A program made the translations under genes and the position numbers. Under the pieces are notes generated by a model, which worked only from the letters and a program-made list of their open reading frames with translations, had not been told where the DNA came from and made no database searches. 5,355 nt of DNA from positions 7,437-12,791 of the forward strand of contig QHYF01000131.1 of the NCBI GenBank assembly GCA_003224075.1, given 5' to 3'. This stretch comes from Acidobacteriota bacterium (GTDB lineage Bacteria > Acidobacteriota > Terriglobia > Acidiferrales > UBA7541). Positions 1-5,355 of this stretch are shown piece after piece (within the stretch, counting starts at the first letter, position 1; every line of letters starts with the position of its first letter).

Positions 1-1
1 C

Positions 2-2398
2 GGCCAGGACATCGCTGGCACCGGCTTCCTGACTTCCTACCAGTACGACACTTTGGGCAACCTCACCCAGGTCAATCAAAATGGCATCGGTCCGCGCACG
101 TTTGCCTATGATTCCCTCTCGCGCCTCACCAGCGCCACAAATCCGGAATCCGGCACTATCAGCTACACCTACGACCCCAATGGGAACCTCACCACCAAAA
201 CCGATGCCCGCAACATCACCACGACGTACTCCTACGACGCCCTACACCGTCTCACGCAAAAGTCCTATTCCGACGGCACCCCCACCGCAACCTTTATCTA
301 CGACTCCGTCTCCGGCTTTACGTCGACGAACGCCATCGGGCGGCTCGTGGAGAGCACAGTTCCATCCTCCATTGGAGGCTACATCGCCACCTTCTCCAGA
401 TACGACCCCGTGGGCCGCACCTCTTTTCAGCTTCAGTTGCTGCCACTCCCATTTGGCAGCTACTATGTGCCGTATGCTTATGACCTCATGGGAAACATGA
501 CCTCGGCAAGCAACGGGTGGTTCAATACCTACACCTATTCCTACAATCCCGCTGCTCGCCTCACCGCAGTCACGGACTCAATTTCAGATGCCTATGACCC
601 GCCGAACATACTATCTAACATCCAGTACAACGCTGGCGGACAGATAACTTCTGATACTCTGGGCACCGGCGAAGTCGAAACTTACACTTACACGAAACGC
701 AACCAGTTGCAGGCCGTGAGCTCCGTCCTGAACAGCACGCCGATCTATTCTTATAGCCTCACCTTTGCCCCGAATGGCAACTTGACCGCCTCTAACGACA
801 GCGTCAACGGCAACTGGAACTATTCTTACGACCAATTTAACCGCCTCGTTTGTTCAAACCTCGCCAGCAACGGGACCTGTTCCGCGCCCACCAACGGCAC
901 TCCCACTTACAGCTACGTCTATGATCGTTTCGGCAATCGCTGGCAGCAGAACGGTCCGAACTCTTTCATCGCCACTTTCACCGGCAACAACCCCGGCAGC
1001 CCCGCGAACAACAACCGCATGGACGGCTATTCTTATGACGCCGCCGGTAACTTGCTCAACGACGGTACGCACAGTTATTTCTACGATGCGGAAAACCGCC
1101 TCATCCAGGTGGACGGGAGCGCCGGCTACTGCTCCACCAGCACCGGTACCCCAGCCACGGCCTGCTACACCTACGACGCCAACGGCTATCGCATCCGCAG
1201 CACAGGGACCCCGAGTTGCGACGGCCCCGGAGGCATGGAATATGTGTACGATATCTTTGGGCGCCGAATCATGAATGTGAATTCTTACGACAGCTCGCAG
1301 GGCGGGAATAGCGGAACGGCCTGCCTTTGGGAGATCTATGCCGGTAATCGTCACATCGGTAACCAATCTGGTGGCATCCGCTTCGACCACCACGACTGGC
1401 TCGGCACCGTGCGCCTGATGAATTCCTACCAATATCCCTACGTGAGCCAGTACGTCGGCGAAACCTGCACCAGCCTCCCTTTTGGTGACGCCCTCACCTG
1501 CGTCCACCCCGTCGATACCATCCACTTCACCGGCAAAGAACGCGACTCCGAATCCGGACTGGATAACTTTGGAGCTAGGTATGACAGCTCGTCGCTTGGT
1601 AGGTTTATGTCCCCGGACGCCTTCTACAAGGACTCGCATGTCGGCGATCCTCAGAGTTGGAACGAATACGCTTACGCTCGCAACAACCCGCTCCGCTACG
1701 TAGACCCGACGGGCGAGAACGCTACTGTTTCCACAAACTGCACGACTGACGAGCAGAACCACACCGCGTGCAATGTGAACGTTTCAGCGACTATCGCCAT
1801 CTACGCAGCTCCTGGAAGCGGATTGACTCAGGAGCAGCTCAACGGCGCCGCAACTACAATCCAGAGCGAAATCCAGAACGCATGGAGCGGCTCATTTACC
1901 CAGGACGGCGTTACCTACAACGTTTCGACGCAAGTTAGCGTGTCCGTTGTCGGAAGCGAAGCGGACGCAATGAAGAGTGGCGCTCAAAACGTCATCGGCC
2001 TGTCAAACGGTCCCATATCGGCGAGTACCTCTTCAGCCGTGGATCCAAGTGTACGGCACCTCGGTGTAGGGCCGGATACAGGCGTTTGGAACTACCAGAA
2101 TCTCGTAGGAGACGCGCCCCACGAATTTTCTCACCTCCTGGGAATGCAGGATCGCGACACTGGGTTTTCGATAGCCAACCACCTGGAGACTGCGTCCTTC
2201 GCTACAAGCGCGGACCTAAGCGAGGCTCTGGGCAGATTCGTCGAACACTTCACGGGGCTTTACGATACAGCGGCCGGGGATACCGGCGGAACAGTGCAGC
2301 GTGGGGGTAGACCGATAATGGCGCCGGGGAGCCCGCCACAAACCGTACATGGCGTATTCATCAACACACACATCCCCTGGCGTCATTGGTGGCGTTAA
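2..2398 (+). CDS. RHS/YD-repeat protein with C-terminal metzincin-like domain (5' partial)
   Basis: This is the C-terminal 798 residues of a probable RHS polymorphic toxin; the frame is open to the left edge, so the true start and any delivery domain (PAAR, signal peptide) are outside. Numbering below is from the first full codon. Residues 1 to about 450 are YD repeats, for example YQYDTLGNL, FAYDSLSRL, YTYDPNGNL and YSYDALHRL, which in this family form a beta-barrel shell. The conserved RHS core follows: DHHDWLGTVR, FTGKERDSESGLDNFGARY, LGRFMSPD, NEYAYARNNPLRYVDPTG, ending near residue 571. The last 227 residues are unrelated to the core and carry HEFSHLLGMQD (707-717) and IMAPG (Met 773), suggesting a zinc peptidase tip. 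Known RHS toxins enclose and release such a tip; release here is inference. An internal TTG at position 53 is not a credible start because a YD repeat runs across it. The stop is one base from the next ATG, suggesting translational coupling. Confidence 0.93.
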   Translation, partial: GQDIAGTGFLTSYQYDTLGNLTQVNQNGIGPRTFAYDSLSRLTSATNPESGTISYTYDPNGNLTTKTDARNITTTYSYDALHRLTQKSYSDGTPTATFIYDSVSGFTSTNAIGRLVESTVPSSIGGYIATFSRYDPVGRTSFQLQLLPLPFGSYYVPYAYDLMGNMTSASNGWFNTYTYSYNPAARLTAVTDSISDAYDPPNILSNIQYNAGGQITSDTLGTGEVETYTYTKRNQLQAVSSVLNSTPIYSYSLTFAPNGNLTASNDSVNGNWNYSYDQFNRLVCSNLASNGTCSAPTNGTPTYSYVYDRFGNRWQQNGPNSFIATFTGNNPGSPANNNRMDGYSYDAAGNLLNDGTHSYFYDAENRLIQVDGSAGYCSTSTGTPATACYTYDANGYRIRSTGTPSCDGPGGMEYVYDIFGRRIMNVNSYDSSQGGNSGTACLWEIYAGNRHIGNQSGGIRFDHHDWLGTVRLMNSYQYPYVSQYVGETCTSLPFGDALTCVHPVDTIHFTGKERDSESGLDNFGARYDSSSLGRFMSPDAFYKDSHVGDPQSWNEYAYARNNPLRYVDPTGENATVSTNCTTDEQNHTACNVNVSATIAIYAAPGSGLTQEQLNGAATTIQSEIQNAWSGSFTQDGVTYNVSTQVSVSVVGSEADAMKSGAQNVIGLSNGPISASTSSAVDPSVRHLGVGPDTGVWNYQNLVGDAPHEFSHLLGMQDRDTGFSIANHLETASFATSADLSEALGRFVEHFTGLYDTAAGDTGGTVQRGGRPIMAPGSPPQTVHGVFINTHIPWRHWWR
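1715..2395 (+). other. Variable C-terminal (toxin-tip) domain, metzincin-like zinc peptidase
   Basis: This is the portion of the RHS protein after the DPTG that closes the core. It has about 227 residues, starting NATVSTNCTTDEQ. The first half is rich in Ser, Thr, Val and Asn with beta-like alternation (NVSATIAIYAAPGSGLT, YNVSTQVSVSVVG). Then comes APHEFSHLLGMQDRD, which fits HExxHxxGxxD: His707, His711 and Asp717 as zinc ligands and Glu708 as the catalytic base. About 55 residues later RPIMAPGSPP resembles the metzincin Met-turn, with Met773. Asp as third ligand is known in the snapalysin group; most metzincins use His. The domain ends in an Arg/Trp-rich tail, HIPWRHWWR. The peptidase call rests on motif reading only. 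Substrate and site of action are unknown. Confidence 0.7.
2388..2392 (+). promoter_or_regulatory. Shine-Dalgarno-like GGTGG for the membrane-protein gene
   Basis: GGTGG lies 7 bases before the ATG at 2400, inside the last codons of the RHS gene. It differs from GGAGG at one base. It favours ATG 2400 over the in-frame ATG at 2349, whose nearest purine-rich stretch (GGGGAG at 2326-2331) is 17 bases away. The arrangement TAA-C-ATG would allow a terminating ribosome to restart. Confidence 0.45.
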
Positions 2399-2399
2399 C

Positions 2400-2936
2400 A
2401 TGGCGGCAAAGACAAGGTTCATGGGCTTTTTTCTAGTCGTACTCTTGGCGGAGGTCGGAGCATCGCTTTCGCTGCCGCTTCTTGGTCCCACCGACAGCCC
2501 AATCGAGGTGTATTATTCAGGCTTCTTTGACTACGAGGCGTGGCGCGCTTTTTGTTGGATCCCTCCTGCAGTGTTAATCACCTTGCTTTATACGTTCTCA
2601 GAACAAAGACTTGGACGACGGGCAGGGAGTTCCGGTCCGCCACGCCTCTACATCTTGGCGTCAATTAGTGGCCTTAGCGTAGAGACCCTAACTTCAACCT
2701 GTTATTGGAAGAGTCCTCATTCAAAGGGAGTGCGAGCCCTCTACGAGAGCGTCTGGTATTGGCATCGGGTTCCCCGTCAAAGTGATTACGGCTGGCCAAG
2801 CTTTAGGGGGTATTTCCTGGATCATTTAATTCTATGGGCGGTCATCTTTGTCATAGGCTTCCTTGTTCGGTACCTATGGAGCAGACGCCGACGAGCCCAG
2901 GTTAGTTCGGAGGAATCTATCGGTACGACGCCCTAA
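2400..2936 (+). CDS. Small polytopic membrane protein, candidate immunity protein
   Basis: The 178-residue product matches no family I recognise. Hydrophobic segments lie at about 8-28 (FMGFFLVVLLAEVGA), 48-66 (WRAFCWIPPAVLITLLYTF), 83-103 (LYILASISGLSV, the weakest) and 138-160 (FLDHLILWAVIFVIGFLV). Basic residues near the N-terminus, between segments 2 and 3 (QRLGRRAG) and after segment 4 (SRRRR) put both ends in the cytoplasm by the positive-inside rule. Two aromatic-rich loops would face the periplasm. The start is chosen at 2400 because of its spacing from GGTGG and the RHS stop; a start at 2349 would add 17 residues and overlap the RHS gene. Being directly behind an RHS toxin tip is the classical immunity position, so that role is inferred from context alone. 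The C-terminal tail ends at a CCC-TAA where the adjacent LRR frame continues in +1, so this may be only the N-terminal half of a longer protein. Confidence 0.75.
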   Translation: MAAKTRFMGFFLVVLLAEVGASLSLPLLGPTDSPIEVYYSGFFDYEAWRAFCWIPPAVLITLLYTFSEQRLGRRAGSSGPPRLYILASISGLSVETLTSTCYWKSPHSKGVRALYESVWYWHRVPRQSDYGWPSFRGYFLDHLILWAVIFVIGFLVRYLWSRRRRAQVSSEESIGTTP

Positions 2937-3525
2937 CCCTCATGAGGTGCTTGCCCTTCTCCGCTTTTCGCGTCTGACGCAGGTGTCTCTTGCAGGCTGC
3001 ACCGAAATCACGGACAAAGCGTTGGAGGGTCTGTCAAAGTTAACGTCTCTTGAAGAACTCGACCTCAGCCTGTGTAATCAGATCACCGACCGAGGCATTT
3101 TCTATCTTTCACTCCTACCAGCCTTGCGATCCTTGAATCTGAACTGGTGTTACAGCGTAGGGGACGCAGGGCTGGAGTCTCTCGGCAAGTGCAAAACCCT
3201 GGAAACAATTTCCTTGTGGAGTTGCGAAGAGATCACAGATGCAGGTGTGGTCTCACTGGCCCATCTCCCGAAGTTGAAGAAACTCGATCTTCCCGAATTC
3301 GCACGAATCACCGATCGTGGGATCGCGGAGCTGGCGAAGAACGCGGCGTCGTTGGAGGAATTGAGGCTGGCGAATCTCGTTGAACTCACTGACGAGGGGC
3401 TGACTTCTCTGGCCAAGAGTAAAAAACTCCGAATACTTTCGGTAGAAGAATGCCCGAAGGTTACTGCGGCAGGAATCTCCGCTCTCCAGGCAGCTTTACC
3501 GTCCTGCCAAATCCGCTACTCATGA
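2863..3525 (+). CDS. Leucine-rich-repeat protein (cysteine-containing LRR type)
   Basis: The frame encodes up to 220 residues. From residue 38 it consists of seven LRR units beginning at Leu38, 63, 88, 113, 138, 164 and 189. The pattern is LxxLxLxxCxxITDxGLxxL, the cysteine-containing subclass also seen in AMN1 and F-box LRR proteins. The repeats would form a curved solenoid for protein binding; no enzymatic domain or export signal is visible. The start is doubtful. An in-frame stop at 2854-2856 precedes it, TTG 2863 has only a weak AGG upstream and overlaps the membrane-protein gene by 74 bases, and the first 23 residues from it are not LRR-like. GTG 2947 has no ribosome-binding site. The missing start suggests either coupling to the upstream gene or that this is the C-terminal half of a membrane-LRR protein separated by one base of frame. 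A role as immunity or toxin-binding partner is inference from position. Confidence 0.8.
   Translation: MFGTYGADADEPRLVRRNLSVRRPNPHEVLALLRFSRLTQVSLAGCTEITDKALEGLSKLTSLEELDLSLCNQITDRGIFYLSLLPALRSLNLNWCYSVGDAGLESLGKCKTLETISLWSCEEITDAGVVSLAHLPKLKKLDLPEFARITDRGIAELAKNAASLEELRLANLVELTDEGLTSLAKSKKLRILSVEECPKVTAAGISALQAALPSCQIRYS
2931..2936 (+). other. Candidate +1 frame junction (CCC TAA) between membrane and LRR frames
   Basis: The membrane-protein frame ends with CCC TAA. Moving one base forward reads CCT AAC CCT CAT GAG, which is the LRR frame. A prolyl-tRNA on CCC can re-pair with CCT, so the sequence permits +1 slippage, but a one-base indel is an equally simple explanation. A GGAGG at 2909-2913 is nearby but 17 bases before the CCC, much farther than in the known prfB +1 site, and it has no suitable start codon downstream. 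Confidence 0.3.
2974..3507 (+). repeat. Seven tandem LRR units, about 75 bases each
   Basis: Successive units are 25, 25, 25, 25, 26 and 25 residues apart. The conserved ITD or VGD, VTA variant follows each beta strand, and Cys occupies the same position in units 1 to 4 and 7. Units 5 and 6 have Phe and Leu in place of Cys. The repeats are clear in protein but diverged in DNA, so this is an old array rather than a recent tandem expansion. Confidence 0.8.
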
Positions 3526-4422
3526 AGACGCAGACCTCAGGGAATCAGGAGCCTTAACACCCACGGCCCACAGCCGCCTACCGAACGGTAAATGTAGTGT
3601 AGACCATACCGGTCCGAGTGAGCGGATCACGAACCACTTTCCTTGTTTCAAAAATCCTCCATTGCGTTGGGCAAAGTAAACGAGCGACGATAGCCCCTCT
3701 TCTTCGACGCGACATTCCTGGACGACAAACCCGCTTCGTTCAAGCGCCGAACGTAATTCCGAGCGGGTGTACTCCCGGTGATGGCCTAGGTGCATTACAT
3801 CTTTCGAGTCGAAGTAGCGGTCAAAGCTATCGTTCACGCTGCGCCCTACCAGAAGCAAAAGCCGATTGTAGATGGAGGAGTGATTCGGCGTAGTTACTAG
3901 CACACGCCCATTCGGGGCCAGCACGCGGTGTATCTCCTCCAGCACGCGCCTTGGTGAGAAAGCGTGATGCTCGATTACATCCATGTAGGAAACGAAATCG
4001 AACGACGCATCTGCGAATGGCAGCGGGGACGCTGACAAGTCGCATTCGCGATAATCCACGCCATTCTCCTTGGCAATAGCAGCATAGGAGCTCCAGCACG
4101 CGTAATCTACTGCGGCGACCTCGCAACCCAGCCGCGAAGCATAAATCGCCATCGCGCCGATTTGCGCGCCAATATCCAGGTGGCGAGGCGCGCCGCTGTG
4201 CGCGTTCTGGGAAATGTAGCGAAGAACTCTGACCTTTTCGTCCCCGGCAACAATACTAGAAAGAATCCAGTCCCTAGCTTGCGCACGGTCAGCCACCAAA
4301 TGCAGGATTTCGTCAAAACCTTCTAGTGTTGGGCTTTTCATCTTGGCCCAAAAACGATACCACGAAACGTTTGAGGGAGGTGGCCCAGACAATAAATCTA
4401 AAGCCGACTTGGCGTGGCCCAC
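3520..4422 (-). CDS. Class I SAM-dependent methyltransferase
   Basis: The 300-residue protein has a Rossmann-fold methyltransferase core of the Methyltransf_11/UbiG-like type. Motif I is HLDIGAQIGAMAIYA (81-95); the middle glycine of the usual GxGxG is Gln86. EVAAVDY (101-107) supplies the acidic residue, Asp106, expected to bind the SAM ribose. ECDLSASPLPFADASFDFV (126-144), MDVIEHH (147-153) and HRVLAPNGRVLVTTPN (165-180) complete the fold. The C-terminal HLGHHREYTRSELRSALERSGF (211-232) is common in methyltransferases of glycan or lipid biosynthesis loci, but the substrate cannot be named. The GTG at 4422 is the first start after an in-frame TAA. ATG 4341 (Met28) is an alternative that would remove SNVSWYRFWAK, a segment that looks genuinely coding. 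Its stop abuts the stop of the convergent LRR gene, with a 6-base overlap. It follows the S9 peptidase gene on the same strand after 138 bases. Confidence 0.9.
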   Translation of the reverse strand: MGHAKSALDLLSGPPPSNVSWYRFWAKMKSPTLEGFDEILHLVADRAQARDWILSSIVAGDEKVRVLRYISQNAHSGAPRHLDIGAQIGAMAIYASRLGCEVAAVDYACWSSYAAIAKENGVDYRECDLSASPLPFADASFDFVSYMDVIEHHAFSPRRVLEEIHRVLAPNGRVLVTTPNHSSIYNRLLLLVGRSVNDSFDRYFDSKDVMHLGHHREYTRSELRSALERSGFVVQECRVEEEGLSSLVYFAQRNGGFLKQGKWFVIRSLGPVWSTLHLPFGRRLWAVGVKAPDSLRSASS

Positions 4423-4442
4423 ACTTCGGGTTTACGTGTGGG
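4418..4442 (-). promoter_or_regulatory. Hairpin covering the methyltransferase start codon
   Basis: CCCACAC at 4418-4424 and GTGTGGG at 4436-4442 form a perfect 7-base-pair stem with an 11-base loop. On the minus-strand transcript the GTG start (4422-4420) lies in the stem. It could hinder initiation at GTG or simply be chance. There is no U-run on the minus side, so it is not a terminator for that strand. Confidence 0.25.
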
Positions 4443-4495
4443 GCGTTTGACTCTCTCTCATCCTCCCTGATCTGTTCCCTAGCTCCGCGCAGGGA

Positions 4496-4501
4496 ATCAT
4501 A
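4496..4501 (-). promoter_or_regulatory. Possible -10 element (TATGAT) before the methyltransferase
   Basis: TATGAT on the minus strand matches the sigma-70 consensus at five of six bases and lies about 75 bases upstream of the GTG start. No good -35 box is present at 16-18 bases; the region there is T-rich. If real, it would give the methyltransferase a transcript separate from the peptidase gene. Confidence 0.3.
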
Positions 4502-4514
4502 CGACAGACGAATG

Positions 4515-4545
4515 AAAAAAGCATTTTCGAAGGGATTCGCTCGAA
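4515..4545 (-). terminator. Weak candidate terminator after the S9 peptidase gene
   Basis: On the minus strand TTCGA and TCGAA form a 5-base-pair stem around a 10-base loop. After five further bases comes a run of six T. It begins about 15 bases after the peptidase stop, which is the right place, but the stem is short and AT-containing and the T-run is displaced, so it may not function. Confidence 0.22.
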
Positions 4546-4560
4546 CAAGTTGGAACGGCA

Positions 4561-5355
4561 CTAGTTCTTCGATTTGTGCTGGTCGAACCAGCCAGCAATA
4601 TACAGCATTTTGGCGATGTGGTGGCTGGGGCGGCGACCAATGCCGTGGGGCTCCTCGGGGACGCGCACGAGTACCGCATCAACATTCAGAAGTTTGAGGG
4701 CTTCGTAGAACTGCTCGGCTTCGGAAATGGGTGTGCGATAGTCGGCTTCGCCGGTCATGACCATCGTGGGAGTCTTCACTTTAGCGACGAGATTGGTGAG
4801 CGAGCGCTGCATGTAATTGTCGGTGTTGTCCCAAGGATTGCCGGGGAACCAGTATTTGGTGATGAAGGGGATGTCGGAGGTGAGAGCGAAGCTGTACCAA
4901 TTGATGACTGGATAGAGCGAAGCGGCGGCGCGGAAACGGTCGGTGTGCTCGATGGTCCAGCAGGTAAGGACGCCGCCGCCGCTGCCGCCGGTGACGAAGA
5001 GATTGTTGGTGTCAATGTAGCCCTTGGCGATGACCGCGTCCACGCCGCTGTTGAGATCGTCGAAGTCATCGCCAGGATAGGCGTGATGGATTAGGTTGGC
5101 GAATTCTTCGCCGTAGCTGGTGCTGCCCCGCGGATTGGTGTAAAGGACGACGTAGCCCATCGAAGCCCAGACTTGCTTTTCGAAGTCGAAACGGCCGCCG
5201 TAATCGGCGAAGGGGCCGCCGTGAATTTCAAGAACAAGAGGGTACTTCTTGGAAGGATCGAAATCCGGGGGATGGATGATCCAGCCCTGAATCTTGCGCT
5301 TGTCTTTGGACGATTCGTACCAGATCTCCTCGACGTGGCCGGGCTTCTTCTGTTC
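4561..5355 (-). CDS. S9 family (prolyl oligopeptidase-type) serine peptidase, catalytic domain, 5' partial
   Basis: The frame is open to the right edge, so this is the C-terminal 265 residues (or nearly) of a larger protein whose beta-propeller and N-terminus lie outside. Numbering is from the edge. The alpha/beta-hydrolase domain shows LVLEIHGGPFADYG (HGGP oxyanion region), YTNPRGSTSYGEEF, the S9 signature strand, TGGSGGGVLT with the nucleophile Ser125 in GxSxG, GEADYRTP with the acid Asp205, and EEPHGIGRRPSH with His237. All three triad residues are present and the domain is intact to its natural C-terminus, FDQHKSKN. Family members cleave oligopeptides, as dipeptidyl or acylaminoacyl peptidases, and are often exported; localisation cannot be judged here. 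ATG at 5160 is internal and is not the start, since HGGP lies upstream of it. It appears unrelated to the RHS locus. Confidence 0.95.
   Translation of the reverse strand, partial: EQKKPGHVEEIWYESSKDKRKIQGWIIHPPDFDPSKKYPLVLEIHGGPFADYGGRFDFEKQVWASMGYVVLYTNPRGSTSYGEEFANLIHHAYPGDDFDDLNSGVDAVIAKGYIDTNNLFVTGGSGGGVLTCWTIEHTDRFRAAASLYPVINWYSFALTSDIPFITKYWFPGNPWDNTDNYMQRSLTNLVAKVKTPTMVMTGEADYRTPISEAEQFYEALKLLNVDAVLVRVPEEPHGIGRRPSHHIAKMLYIAGWFDQHKSKN

Noticed and set aside
53..55. TTG as the start of the RHS gene
   Set aside because: The YD repeat YQYDTLGNL spans it and the frame is open to the left edge, so the gene begins upstream of the window.
854..1762. 302-codon open frame on the minus strand inside the RHS gene
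   Set aside because: It lies opposite well-supported YD repeats and the RHS core. Its product is a Val/Ala/Arg/Gly-rich mirror of GC-biased codons with no recognisable domain.
2909..2913. GGAGG as ribosome-binding site for the LRR gene
   Set aside because: No ATG, GTG or TTG in the LRR frame lies 4-12 bases downstream. The nearest in-frame start, GTG 2947, is 33 bases away.
4313..4561. 82-codon minus-strand frame from the gap into the methyltransferase
   Set aside because: The product resembles no domain, and most of its length overlaps the methyltransferase N-terminal region in another frame.
4326..4697. 123-codon plus-strand frame across the gap between the two minus-strand genes
   Set aside because: It overlaps both flanking genes antisense, has no ribosome-binding site seen and has no domain-like sequence.
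4968..4992. GCC-type triplet repeat
   Set aside because: It encodes the Gly-rich nucleophile elbow (GGSGGG) of the peptidase in GC-rich codons and is explained by the protein.
4576..5094. 172-codon open frame on the plus strand opposite the S9 peptidase
   Set aside because: It is antisense to an intact catalytic domain with all triad residues. Its Gly/Ala/Val-rich composition reflects the complement of that gene.

Overview
The window looks like chromosomal DNA of a soil-type bacterium with moderately high GC. The style of the RHS protein, the S9-family peptidase and the use of TTG/GTG starts suggest Acidobacteriota. That assignment comes from recognising protein style, not from a marker gene, so it is tentative. 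No RNA gene, CRISPR array, insertion sequence or origin was seen.

Layout: (1) Positions 2-2398 (+) hold the C-terminal 798 residues of an RHS/YD-repeat protein whose start lies upstream of the window. About 570 residues of YD repeats and RHS core are followed by a variable C-terminal domain of about 227 residues. That domain carries HEFSHLLGMQD and a later IMAPG, a zinc-ligand motif plus Met-turn pattern typical of metzincin metallopeptidases. (2) One base after the RHS stop, a gene for a four-helix membrane protein begins (2400-2936). (3) It runs straight into a leucine-rich-repeat (LRR) frame (to 3525) that has no convincing start of its own. The LRR frame is in the +1 frame relative to the membrane protein and joins it at a CCC-TAA. 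The two may be one 374-residue membrane-LRR protein, split by an indel or joined by frameshifting. (4) On the minus strand, a class I SAM-dependent methyltransferase (3520-4422) ends convergently, its stop abutting the LRR stop. (5) After a 138-base gap with weak regulatory candidates, the C-terminal catalytic domain of an S9 prolyl-oligopeptidase-family serine peptidase runs off the right edge (4561-5355, minus).

Reading as a system: the left half has the architecture of a polymorphic toxin locus. A large RHS shell carries a candidate protease toxin tip, followed at once by a membrane protein and an LRR protein in the position where an immunity determinant is expected. This is inferred from architecture and motifs; neither toxicity nor immunity is shown. 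The right half (methyltransferase and peptidase) looks like unrelated backbone genes read toward the toxin module.
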